Assembly: GCF_040250305.1 (NCBI RefSeq)
Contig: NZ_CP158190.1
Span: 3,690,001 to 3,754,000 of the forward strand
Direction of reading: 5' to 3'
Origin: Peribacillus frigoritolerans
GTDB taxonomy: Bacteria; Bacillota; Bacilli; Bacillales; DSM-1321
DNA: 64,000 nucleotides
Below are positions 54,683-64,000 of the stretch, in pieces. Made by a program: the position numbers and the translations under genes. The notes beneath the pieces are model-generated. The model was not told the origin of the DNA. It did no database searches and saw only the letters and a list, made by a program, of their open reading frames with translations. The first letter of the stretch is position 1, and every line of letters begins with the position of its first letter.

Positions 54683-55321
54683 CTAATAGCCTTCATCAGC
54701 CAAAGCTACGAATGCTTTCGTAATATTGGTTTTTGTAATCCTTCCAATTACTTCATAGCCTTTTTCTGTGTCTTTGACGACCGGTAATGAGTCGATTTGT
54801 TTATCAATCAATTTTTTGGCCACATCAATCAAAAGGTCTTCTTTTGAACACATTGTAATATTGGGCATCCTAGTCATGATGATATTGACTGGAATGGAGT
54901 TAAGCTCTTGTTTCCCAATACTCGCACGCAACAAGTCTTTCCTTGATAAGACACCAACAAGCAATGCATGCTTGTCGACCACGAACATTGTTCCGACATC
55001 TTCTAAAAACATCATGACGATTGCATCATATACGGAAATGCCCTCGTCAACAACGACAGGTATCGATTGGTAGTCTCGTACATAAAGATGGTTAAGGCTG
55101 TCGGTCAAAAGCTGTGTCCCTGACCTGCCTGTATAAAAATACCCCACTCGCGGCCTGGCATCAAGAAAACCTGCCATCGTTAAAATGGCTAGATCTGGAC
55201 GAAGTGTCGCCCTGGTAAGGTTCAATCTATCCGCAATATGTTCTCCAGTAATCGGTCCGTTTTCTTTTACAATTTGTAAAATTTGCTCCTGACGCTTATT
55301 CAATTGGATTATAATCACCAC
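54683..55321 (-). CDS. ccpN: Gluconeogenic repressor CcpN
   Basis: Up to 212 residues. N-terminal winged HTH ([34 protein letters not shown]) and two CBS domains (about residues 85-140 and 150-208) that sense adenine nucleotides. CcpN represses gapB and pckA during glycolytic growth. The start is uncertain: several GTG codons occur at 55315-55321 behind a GTGGGGTGG-type ribosome binding site. It is followed by yqfL. Confidence 0.94.
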   Translation of the reverse strand: MVIIIQLNKRQEQILQIVKENGPITGEHIADRLNLTRATLRPDLAILTMAGFLDARPRVGYFYTGRSGTQLLTDSLNHLYVRDYQSIPVVVDEGISVYDAIVMMFLEDVGTMFVVDKHALLVGVLSRKDLLRASIGKQELNSIPVNIIMTRMPNITMCSKEDLLIDVAKKLIDKQIDSLPVVKDTEKGYEVIGRITKTNITKAFVALADEGY

Positions 55322-55433
55322 CCCACTGCTTTCGCAGAGTAAAGTAACAAAATTTATTCATTTAATAATTATATACTAAATTATTTAATAAGGGCATTTT
55401 TGTCCTATTTATTGACCATTATCTTTTTAAGAA

Positions 55434-55465
55434 ATCGGAAACCCTATGTAAAGTGTTTCCGATTT
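55434..55465 (-). terminator. Terminator of glyS
   Basis: ATCGGAAAC / GTTTCCGAT hairpin with minus-strand tail TTTCTT, about 17 bases after the glyS stop. Confidence 0.7.
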
Positions 55466-55481
55466 CCAAGCATCCTTTCGA

Positions 55482-57551
55482 TCATGTAAGGATGATTTTA
55501 TTCATGGCAGCAAACCCTGCAACCAAATCACTGATCTCTTTCATTAAGGATAAACGGTTATTACGGATTGCTTCATCATCTGCCATGACCATTGTATTCT
55601 CGAAATATGACTCTATTTCCGATTGAAGCGAAACAAGCTGTTCAAACCGCTCATTCTCATCTTTAGATTCCATATAACGGATTGCCACTTGTTGATATTT
55701 TACATATAACGCATTTTCTTGATCATTTTCAAAGACAGAAGGATCAACTGTCACCTTATTGTCACATTTTACGGCAATGTTCATGACCCGACTTAATGCT
55801 TCCAGGCTTTCTTTAAACCCTGCTTCGTCCTTTTTAGCATCCAAGACATGTGCACGTTCCACGATAGAGTGGATATAACCGATCTCATTGAACAGAACTG
55901 CATCAATCAAATCGTAACGGATTTGCTGTTCTTGAAGCAGGTGTTTGACACGTGCTTTAAAGAATGTGAACATATCCGCTTTAACTTCTTCAAGATCACG
56001 TTTTAATATGCCTTTTGATTCCAGTCCTTTAAGGCCTAAAACAATAAGCTCCTCTAGAGAAATATTCCATTTCTTCTCCGCTAGGATTTGGACGACACCG
56101 CTCGCCTGCCTTCTTAATGCGTAGGGATCCTGGGAACCTGTCGGAATGACGCCAATAGCGAAGAATGAAGACAAAGTATCAATTTTTTCAGCTAAACTAA
56201 CAACCGCACCAATGACTGAAGGCGGTACATTGTCATCCGCATGTCTTGGCATATAATGTTCATTGATAGCCGCGGCCACTTCTTTTGCTTCACCTTTTAA
56301 GATCGCATATTTTTCACCCATATACCCTTGCAATTCAGGGAATTCATAAACCATTTGACTCACCAAATCGAACTTGGCAATTGCCGCTGTCCGAAGCGCC
56401 ATTTCTTTTTCCGCCTTTAAATTCAAAGCATCCGCAAGGGCACCCGTCACTGCGGTTACCCGGGCAGTTTTCTCGGCTAAGGTACCGATTTCTTCATGAT
56501 AAACGATGCTATCGAGCTTTTTCAAAGCATCCGAAATCTCTTTTTTCTGATCTTCTTTATAGAAGAATGCGGCATCAGATAGGCGGGCACGCAATACTTT
56601 TTCATTACCTTTAGAAACCTTATCCAAATGGCGGTCATCGCCGTTACGCACGGTTACAAAGTGAGCAAGCAGTTTCCCGTCCTGATCTTTAACAGGGAAA
56701 TAACGCTGATGTTCCTTCATCGATGTGATAAGCACCTCAGCTGGAAGCCCAAGGAATTCTTCTTCAAAATCACCAAATAACACCGTTGGATACTCTACCA
56801 AATTATTGACTTCTTCAAGCAGATCTTCATCGACTGGGATGATCCAGCCTTTCTCCTGCTCAAGCTCTTTAATCTGATCCAATATAACTTGCCGGCGTTT
56901 ATCTGGATCCGCCATAACAAATTGTTCTTTTAACGTATCTTCGTACAGTTCCGGCAGTTCGATGCTAGCGCTATCTCCCAAGAAACGGTGTCCTTTTGTT
57001 TCACGGCCCGTTTCCACATCAGCAATGCTGAATGGCACAATGTCATTGCCGAATAAGGCAATCAGCCATTTAATCGGACGAACGAAGCGGAGCTCCTGAT
57101 TGGCCCAACGCATATTTTTCGGGAACGTCATGCCGCTGATGATTTCAGCAAGCTCAGATAAAAGCTGAACGGTCTGCTGTCCTTTTATGAATTTATTCAC
57201 ATGGACATATTCCACACCCTTGAGTTCTTTAAAATAAATGTCCTCTGAAGTCATGCCTTGACCCCTGACGAAGCCCAATGCGGCTTTAGACCAGTTGCCT
57301 TCACTGTCCAAAGCGATTTTCTTAGCCGGGCCTTTTGCTTCTTCTTCGATATCCTTTTGGGATTCTTCCACGTCTTTCACCAGTACAGCCAAACGTCTTG
57401 GTGTGGAAAAAGCTTCAACCGTTCCGAATTCTATCGCTTTTTCCTTTAGCCATTGCTGCACCTTATCTGACAACTGCTTCATTGATGCTGTCACAAAACG
57501 GGCAGGCAGCTCTTCCAATCCAATCTCCAATAACAAATCACGCTTGCTCAT
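55482..57551 (-). CDS. glyS: Glycyl-tRNA synthetase beta subunit
   Basis: 689 residues, the normal length. The N-terminus [16 protein letters not shown] is diagnostic; an HD-like region (about 360-480) and a C-terminal tRNA-binding helical domain (about 560-680) follow. It forms the tetrameric alpha2beta2 GlyRS with GlyQ and recognises tRNA-Gly. The start overlaps the glyQ stop by 14 bases, giving coupled synthesis. Confidence 0.97.
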   Translation of the reverse strand: MSKRDLLLEIGLEELPARFVTASMKQLSDKVQQWLKEKAIEFGTVEAFSTPRRLAVLVKDVEESQKDIEEEAKGPAKKIALDSEGNWSKAALGFVRGQGMTSEDIYFKELKGVEYVHVNKFIKGQQTVQLLSELAEIISGMTFPKNMRWANQELRFVRPIKWLIALFGNDIVPFSIADVETGRETKGHRFLGDSASIELPELYEDTLKEQFVMADPDKRRQVILDQIKELEQEKGWIIPVDEDLLEEVNNLVEYPTVLFGDFEEEFLGLPAEVLITSMKEHQRYFPVKDQDGKLLAHFVTVRNGDDRHLDKVSKGNEKVLRARLSDAAFFYKEDQKKEISDALKKLDSIVYHEEIGTLAEKTARVTAVTGALADALNLKAEKEMALRTAAIAKFDLVSQMVYEFPELQGYMGEKYAILKGEAKEVAAAINEHYMPRHADDNVPPSVIGAVVSLAEKIDTLSSFFAIGVIPTGSQDPYALRRQASGVVQILAEKKWNISLEELIVLGLKGLESKGILKRDLEEVKADMFTFFKARVKHLLQEQQIRYDLIDAVLFNEIGYIHSIVERAHVLDAKKDEAGFKESLEALSRVMNIAVKCDNKVTVDPSVFENDQENALYVKYQQVAIRYMESKDENERFEQLVSLQSEIESYFENTMVMADDEAIRNNRLSLMKEISDLVAGFAAMNKIILT

Positions 57552-58434
57552 TTGTATTCTCCCCTTTCACTTTCAGAATCGGGAAGCCTAATTTTTCCCG
57601 CTCTTCATAGAAGGTTTTGGCAACCTTGCGCGCTAGGTTACGGCACCGGGCAATATAACCCGTTCTTTCCGTCACCGAGATGGCACCTTTGGCATCCAAA
57701 AGGTTAAATGTATGTGAACATTTCAAAACATAATCATATGCGGGATGTACAAGTCCTTCTTCCATTTGCCGATGCGCTTCCTTTTCATACATCGTGAAAA
57801 GCTGAAACAGCATATCAAGGTCGGAGGTTTCGAACGTATATTTCGAATGTTCGTATTCCGGCTGTCCAAAAATATCCCGAACTGTGAATCCATCTGTCCA
57901 TTCCAGGTCAAATACGTTTTCCTTATCTTGAATGTATGAGGCGAGACGTTCGATCCCGTATGTAATTTCCACGGAAACCGGCTTGCACTCAAGGCCGCCC
58001 ACTTGTTGGAAATATGTAAATTGCGTGATTTCCATTCCATCAAGCCACACTTCCCAACCGAGACCAGCACACCCTAGTGATGGATTTTCCCAGTTGTCCT
58101 CCACAAAACGAATATCATGCTCAAGCGGATTTATCCCTAAAGCGCGTAAAGAATCCAAATATAACTCTTGGATATTGTCAGGCGACGGCTTCATGATCAC
58201 TTGGAACTGATGGTGCTGATACAGACGGTTAGGGTTCTCACCATAACGACCGTCAGCAGGACGGCGTGAAGGCTCCACGTAAGCAACGCTCCAAGGCTCC
58301 GGTCCAATGGCTCTCAGGAACGTGTATGGGCTCATCGTTCCTGCCCCTTTCTCGACATCATAAGCATTCATTAATATGCAGCCTTGTTCAGACCAATGCT
58401 TTTGTAACGTTAAAATCATATTTTGAATATTCAT
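57538..58434 (-). CDS. glyQ: Glycyl-tRNA synthetase alpha subunit
   Basis: 298 residues. [14 protein letters not shown], the class II motif 2 region [20 protein letters not shown] (20 residues) and [20 protein letters not shown] mark the catalytic alpha chain. GGAGGTGTACG precedes the ATG. Expression is controlled by the T-box leader upstream. Confidence 0.97.
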   Translation of the reverse strand: MNIQNMILTLQKHWSEQGCILMNAYDVEKGAGTMSPYTFLRAIGPEPWSVAYVEPSRRPADGRYGENPNRLYQHHQFQVIMKPSPDNIQELYLDSLRALGINPLEHDIRFVEDNWENPSLGCAGLGWEVWLDGMEITQFTYFQQVGGLECKPVSVEITYGIERLASYIQDKENVFDLEWTDGFTVRDIFGQPEYEHSKYTFETSDLDMLFQLFTMYEKEAHRQMEEGLVHPAYDYVLKCSHTFNLLDAKGAISVTERTGYIARCRNLARKVAKTFYEEREKLGFPILKVKGENTNEQA

Positions 58435-58499
58435 CGTACACCTCCAAGTTATTTAAAACGGCTCTTTTTAAAATCAGGTCGGAACCCATCACATTTTGG

Positions 58500-58722
58500 C
58501 AAACAAAAAACTCCCGTCCCTATGCGAAATGCATAGGGACGAGAGTATACCCGCGGTTCCACCCTAATTGCCGTTTATAAAACGGCCTCTTTTCAAAGCA
58601 ACATGCTCCGGAAACGCCCTTCCCTGTAAATCCATATCCCGGCTTCCACCGTCCCGGGTTCGCTTTTTATGGAGAATGACAGATACTCTTTTCCATCAAC
58701 GCAATCTTCTTATTTTGATGAT
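58500..58722 (-). ncRNA. T-box leader riboswitch of glyQS
   Basis: On the minus strand, AGGGTGGAACCGCGG (58565-58551) is the conserved T-box sequence that pairs with the uncharged tRNA acceptor end. It is followed by a strong terminator hairpin (GTCCCTATGC / GCATAGGGAC) and TTTTTTG at 58549-58503. The upstream 130 bases form the stem I region. Uncharged tRNA-Gly should stabilise the antiterminator and allow glyQ-glyS transcription. I did not assign the specifier codon. Confidence 0.95.
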
Positions 58723-58766
58723 TAGAATTTTATACAAACTAGCATGGAATGTCAATAGGTCAGATC

Positions 58767-59519
58767 TTAAAACATATCTTTCATCGTATCAATCTGTTTC
58801 AGGAACTTTTTTGATTTCAAGTTCAGACCAGAATATTCCTCATAATAAGCATCGATGATCTTCCGCAGTTCTTTTTTCGTTTCAGGCTTGACGGAAATGT
58901 TTCCGAGCCTTGATAAATCGAAATAATAAAAGATCCGCAGCAATTTGACGGCTGCAGGTGAAATTTTATAATGATAAGGGTCCTTCCCCAGGCAGCGGTG
59001 ACAGATAAACCCCGCTTCCCGAAGCGAGAAGGAGAATTCCCCTTCCGTTTCACCACATACAGCACATTGATTCAGCACTGGGTTAATCCCATTGACGGGC
59101 AGCATCTTCATTTCAAAAATGAATTTCAATACCTCTGCGTCATATTCTTCGTTTATGTAATGCAAGGTTTGCGAAAGCAACTCATACAAATATGGATTCG
59201 GTTTCTTATCCTCGACGCTTTTATCAAGCAATTCAACAATATAAGAAGCATAAGCAGTGGCAAAAAGATCCTCCCTTATGAAACGGAGTGAATCGACCAT
59301 TTCTCCTTGCTGAAGACTTCCGAGTCCGGTTGATGTAGTTACAAGAAAATACCCGGAGCAAAAAAGCTGTGTGACGGCAGAAAGCCTGCTGTTAGGTTTA
59401 CTGGCTCCTCTAGCCATAACGCCAATTTTTCCTAGCTCACGGGTATATATAGTAATGATTTTGTTATTTTCTCCATATGCAGTTCGCCTTATGACAATGC
59501 CCTCACATTTTTGGAGCAT
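58767..59519 (-). CDS. recO: DNA repair protein RecO
   Basis: 250 residues. The N-terminal OB fold ([20 protein letters not shown] in part) is followed by a helical domain and a zinc-binding cluster CAVCG ... CHRCLG (about residues 152-180). RecO loads RecA on SSB-coated DNA with RecR. It follows yqzL by about 34 bases. Confidence 0.96.
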   Translation of the reverse strand: MLQKCEGIVIRRTAYGENNKIITIYTRELGKIGVMARGASKPNSRLSAVTQLFCSGYFLVTTSTGLGSLQQGEMVDSLRFIREDLFATAYASYIVELLDKSVEDKKPNPYLYELLSQTLHYINEEYDAEVLKFIFEMKMLPVNGINPVLNQCAVCGETEGEFSFSLREAGFICHRCLGKDPYHYKISPAAVKLLRIFYYFDLSRLGNISVKPETKKELRKIIDAYYEEYSGLNLKSKKFLKQIDTMKDMF

Positions 59520-59552
59520 ACCAAGACACCACCCATGCTCGCCAAGGCTAAC

Positions 59553-59696
59553 CTATGAAACAGGAAAATCAATTTCTGCTAGCTCATCATTTAATCCCAA
59601 GTGTCTTTCCTGTCTTTCGACTTCTATCTCCTTAAACAGCAAATAGGTGTCCACATTACCTGTTTCAGTGAATAATTCCCAGGTAAAATCCAACAT
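59553..59696 (-). CDS. yqzL: YqzL family small protein
   Basis: A 47-residue ORF beginning MLDFTWELFTETGNVDTYLL and ending DFPVS, acidic, matching the YqzL family that stands between era and recO in Bacillus. A ribosome binding site AAAGGTGGG lies upstream. Function unknown. Confidence 0.88.
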   Translation of the reverse strand: MLDFTWELFTETGNVDTYLLFKEIEVERQERHLGLNDELAEIDFPVS

Positions 59697-59795
59697 ATAA
59701 AGCCCACCTTTCATTTTTAACTAGCAATATGAATATCCGACCATATGATTAGCTTGACCGTTTTCCAAACTTTCATGACGCGTAAATTTTGTTAA

Positions 59796-61155
<1,360 letters not shown>

Positions 61156-61533
61156 CTACAGGCCAAACTTGGGCAAAAAGATAATCAATCCAACTATTAT
61201 AGAAAATATAGCATATATGAATACAGCTCCGGCTGCAATATCTTTTGCCTGCTTGGCAAGCGGATGGATTTGATCCGTTACCAGGTCCACTACCCTTTCA
61301 ATCGCTGAATTAACGAGCTCCAACGTAATCGTACCGGCTATGGCCGCCAAAATGAAAAGCCACTCCATCCCATTCAATGAGAAGTACCAACCAAAGAATA
61401 CGACGATTGCCGTTAACGCGAAGTGAATCTTGATATTGCGTTCAGTCCGAACAGCCTCCAAAATTCCCTGACAGGCAAAAGAGAAACTTTTTAATAAAGG
61501 ATACCTTTTTTTACCCTTCTCTTGAAAGTCCAT
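61156..61533 (-). CDS. dgkA: Undecaprenol kinase / diacylglycerol kinase family protein DgkA
   Basis: 125 residues with three membrane helices and the family signature [14 protein letters not shown]. In Gram-positives this small kinase phosphorylates undecaprenol rather than diacylglycerol, feeding the lipid carrier pool. It overlaps ybeY by 23 bases. Confidence 0.94.
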   Translation of the reverse strand: MDFQEKGKKRYPLLKSFSFACQGILEAVRTERNIKIHFALTAIVVFFGWYFSLNGMEWLFILAAIAGTITLELVNSAIERVVDLVTDQIHPLAKQAKDIAAGAVFIYAIFSIIVGLIIFLPKFGL

Positions 61534-61987
61534 ATTCTTCCAAGATCTCCTTTTGTTTTGTGAACATCACTTTTTCATCTTCTTCATTCATGTGGTCAAA
61601 TCCTAATAAATGAAGAAATCCATGCAGTGCCAAAAATCCAAGTTCCCGGTCAAATGAATGACCATATTCTTCAGCCTGTTCTTTTGTGCGTTCAATGGAA
61701 ATGATGATATCCCCTAGCATGCGGGGCATTTCGGCCCCGATAATTTTCACTTCATCTTCTCCCATTTCTTCAAGCGCAAAAGAAATGACATCTGTAGCTG
61801 AATCTTTGTGACGATATTCTTTATTGATTTCCCGAATCCTATCATTGTCAACAAATGTAACAGACAGCTCGGTGTCTTTTTCAATGTTTTCTTTTCTTGC
61901 CGCAAATTGCAGAATGCTTTCAACAAGGTGCTGAGCTTCCTCCGTTACTTCATTCGTTTCATCCATTAAATCGATAGCTAAAATCAT
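61511..61987 (-). CDS. ybeY: rRNA maturation endonuclease YbeY
   Basis: 158 residues with the zinc motif [11 protein letters not shown] near residue 120. Conserved YbeY acts in 16S rRNA 3'-end maturation and ribosome quality control. The start ATG overlaps the pgpH stop (ATGA). Confidence 0.96.
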   Translation of the reverse strand: MILAIDLMDETNEVTEEAQHLVESILQFAARKENIEKDTELSVTFVDNDRIREINKEYRHKDSATDVISFALEEMGEDEVKIIGAEMPRMLGDIIISIERTKEQAEEYGHSFDRELGFLALHGFLHLLGFDHMNEEDEKVMFTKQKEILEEYGLSREG

Positions 61988-64000
61988 TCTTTCACCTTCT
62001 GTCCTAATTTATCCGACTCCGGATATTCAATCCTGGAGTGGAAGATACCATTAAGCGATTCACATAAAGAATGCTTCACGATACTCAATTCTCTCATAGT
62101 AATGTCACATTCATCAAATTGACCATCAGAGATCCTGTCCTGAATGATGAAACTTACCAGTTCTTCAATCTTCTCCGGAGTTGGGTGCTTCATCGATCTC
62201 ACTGCAGCTTCCACACTATCGGCTATGCCGATGACGGCTACTTCCTTCATTACTGCCCTCGGCCCGGGATAACGGTAGTCCGCTTCGAGTGTGGACTCAT
62301 CTAGTTTTTTTGCCTTGTGGTAGAAAAATTTCAATAAAGTGGTCCCATGATGCTGCTCTGCAATATCCACAATCTCTTTCGGAAATTTGTTACTGCGAAG
62401 CATCTCCCCGCCGTCTACGGCGTGGGCAATGATGATATCCCTGCTCGTTTCCGGCTGCAGCCGATCATGCGGATTCTCTTCATTCATCTGATTTTCGATG
62501 AAGAAATGCGGCCGCTTCGTTTTACCGATATCATGATAATAACTGCCGACCCTTGCCAGCAATCCATTCGAGCCGATGGCTTCACAAGCCGATTCCGCCA
62601 AATTGGCCACCATCACGCTATGATGATATGTCCCCGGAGCCTCAATCAAGATCCTCCGAAGTAAAGGATGATTGGGATTCGCGAGCTCGATAAGCTTAAT
62701 TGATGATAAGATCCCGAAACCAGCCTCGAAAAACGGCAACAGGCCCATAGTCAAAACGGCTGCACCCACTCCAGAACCCATCGCAGCAGCAGCATAATAC
62801 AAGTACTCCATTCTAGTATAATGGCTGTCCATAATAAAGATGAGCGAAAAAACAAATGCCATATTGATTAAAGCCAATAGCAGCCCCGCTACCAGCACCT
62901 TTGATTTGAAATTGGGCCTCGATAGAATGATGATTGCCGTCAATCCCCCAAATATGATATAAAGCCCCATCGAGAAATCCAGATTTCCAGGTGTATCACC
63001 ATTGAATATAATCGTACCATACGAACCTAACAATATGATCATTGCTACCGCTAGCTTATCATTCAATAAAATCTTGATGAGCATCGCCGCCATGGCACCC
63101 GGGAAAATGTATTCCAAGTTCGAGTTTTTCAGGTCTGCGAGAATGCTGACTGTTTTCATGGTAGCCATTGAAAGGATGAAGACAAGACTGAAAATCAATA
63201 ACTGATTGTACTTGTTATCCTTTTTGGAAATGGAATAGTAGAAAAAGTAATAAAAAGCGGCAAAAGTCAGGAATATGAATAACAGCAGGCCGATATACGG
63301 GTAAATGGTAGACTCCGTATTTAAGAAGCCCGCCAGTTCAAGCTGCCTATATACATCCCTGTCCACTAATTGATTTTCTTCAACGATGATCTGACCTTGA
63401 AGGATCCTGATCGGCTCCACGCTTTCAACCGCTTTCCTACGCTGTTCCTCGGTTTTGTCCTTATCGAAAAATACATTCTGAATGATTGCCGTACGCGCAA
63501 GGGAAGTGGAGGCTTTTTTCATATCGCCGCTAATGCTCATATAACCCAATTCCTCTACAACCTTTTTCTTGGCATTTTCGACGTCACTTGCAGCGATTCG
63601 GGAGCTCATCACATTATTCACTGCTGTAATGGTTGAATCCTTCGCTATTTTCAACTCATCTTCATCAGCCTGCACTAATGCAAGGAAAACGGATTCCTCG
63701 ATATTTTTATTCACTTCATCGGTCAATTTTTCTTTTAATATGGAAACTTTTTGAGCATCCGTCTTTACGGTCTCTTTTTTATCCTCCTTTTCCTCATCTT
63801 CTTTATGATTTTCATCGGGGTCCGTTTCTTGATTCACCTCTATCGCTGAATCGAAAATGGATGAAATCAGATCGACTTTATTTTTGGCATATTCTTTTTT
63901 TAAAGAATATACATCCGCCACCTGTTTTGAAATCTCTTCTTTTTCCTGTTCCGTCTTATAGGTATCTTCCACAGTCTTGGTTGAACGGATCGTTTGTTCT
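61984..64000 (-). CDS. pgpH: c-di-AMP phosphodiesterase PgpH (7TM-HD), 5' end cut by window edge
   Basis: At least 672 residues are visible; the frame stays open to the last base, so the true start lies beyond the right edge (the GTG at 63972 is not the start). Order: extracellular 7TM-7TMR_HD sensor domain, about seven membrane helices (visible residues 230-400), then an HD domain with [24 protein letters not shown] and [14 protein letters not shown] ligands. Hydrolyses c-di-AMP to pApA. The gene precedes ybeY as yqfF does in B. subtilis. Confidence 0.96.
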   Translation of the reverse strand, partial: EQTIRSTKTVEDTYKTEQEKEEISKQVADVYSLKKEYAKNKVDLISSIFDSAIEVNQETDPDENHKEDEEKEDKKETVKTDAQKVSILKEKLTDEVNKNIEESVFLALVQADEDELKIAKDSTITAVNNVMSSRIAASDVENAKKKVVEELGYMSISGDMKKASTSLARTAIIQNVFFDKDKTEEQRRKAVESVEPIRILQGQIIVEENQLVDRDVYRQLELAGFLNTESTIYPYIGLLLFIFLTFAAFYYFFYYSISKKDNKYNQLLIFSLVFILSMATMKTVSILADLKNSNLEYIFPGAMAAMLIKILLNDKLAVAMIILLGSYGTIIFNGDTPGNLDFSMGLYIIFGGLTAIIILSRPNFKSKVLVAGLLLALINMAFVFSLIFIMDSHYTRMEYLYYAAAAMGSGVGAAVLTMGLLPFFEAGFGILSSIKLIELANPNHPLLRRILIEAPGTYHHSVMVANLAESACEAIGSNGLLARVGSYYHDIGKTKRPHFFIENQMNEENPHDRLQPETSRDIIIAHAVDGGEMLRSNKFPKEIVDIAEQHHGTTLLKFFYHKAKKLDESTLEADYRYPGPRAVMKEVAVIGIADSVEAAVRSMKHPTPEKIEELVSFIIQDRISDGQFDECDITMRELSIVKHSLCESLNGIFHSRIEYPESDKLGQKVKE

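Overview
The window is a chromosomal segment of a low-GC Gram-positive endospore-forming bacterium of the family Bacillaceae (Bacillus sensu lato). The evidence is gene content and order: from yqhH/yqhG through the comG operon, yqg genes, pst operon, pbpA, sodA, ispG, zur, nfo, cshB, ispH, sigA-dnaG, glyQS, recO, era, cdd and ybeY to pgpH, the layout follows the classical Bacillus subtilis yqhH-yqfF region almost gene for gene. Differences from B. subtilis, stated from memory of that map, are a phoU at the end of the pst operon, a znuCB-type zinc transporter next to zur, a SufR-like regulator beside mgsR and an orphan SinI-like gene. No rRNA, tRNA, prophage, CRISPR array or complete insertion sequence was seen.

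Layout. 196-2659 (+): SNF2-family helicase yqhH overlapped by yqhG. 2706-7084 (-): yqzE and the seven-gene comG competence pseudopilus operon. 7177-14065: mgsR, a cysteine-containing HTH regulator, yqgY, a MidA-like methyltransferase, the metallo-hydrolase yqgX, yqgW, lipoprotein yqgU and M14 peptidase yqgT. 14633-22519: lipoteichoic acid synthase paralogue yqgS, glucokinase glcK with yqgQ, rhomboid protease gluP, yqgO, 5-formyl-THF cyclo-ligase, ribosomal protein L33 and two genes of unknown function. 22946-28398: yqzD-yqzC, then pstS-pstC-pstA-pstB-phoU (-) behind a four-repeat Pho box. 28486-34003: cell-elongation PBP pbpA, MFS protein yqgE, a 1.2-kb repeat array, sodA. 34148-41290: yqgC, yqgB, SinI-like gene, yqfZ, ispG, yqfX, yqfW, zur and znuB/znuC with a candidate Zur box. 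41497-49680: yqfT, nfo, cshB, yqfQ, ispH, yqfO, trmK, cccA and a membrane protein. 49851-64000: the macromolecular-synthesis block sigA-dnaG, yqxD, yqfL-ccpN, the T-box controlled glyQ-glyS, recO-yqzL, era-cdd-dgkA-ybeY-pgpH; pgpH runs off the right edge.

The genes are mostly housekeeping: envelope synthesis (pbpA, yqgS, ispG, ispH, dgkA), phosphate and zinc homeostasis, redox and stress response (mgsR, sodA), translation and replication. No new multi-gene system is apparent. The most unusual content lies in non-coding repeats. First, a hierarchical array at 32134-33316 has eight 61- or 74-bp stem-loop units bounded by 10-bp inverted repeats, arranged with an approximately 384-bp higher-order period, and a ninth unit split by a 21-bp-period minisatellite of about 15 copies. 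Second, three related elements have ends of the form TCAG...CTGA; two of them sit between two copies of the local terminator hairpin. Third, a 121-bp hairpin unit is repeated almost three times in the divergent cshB/yqfQ intergenic region.
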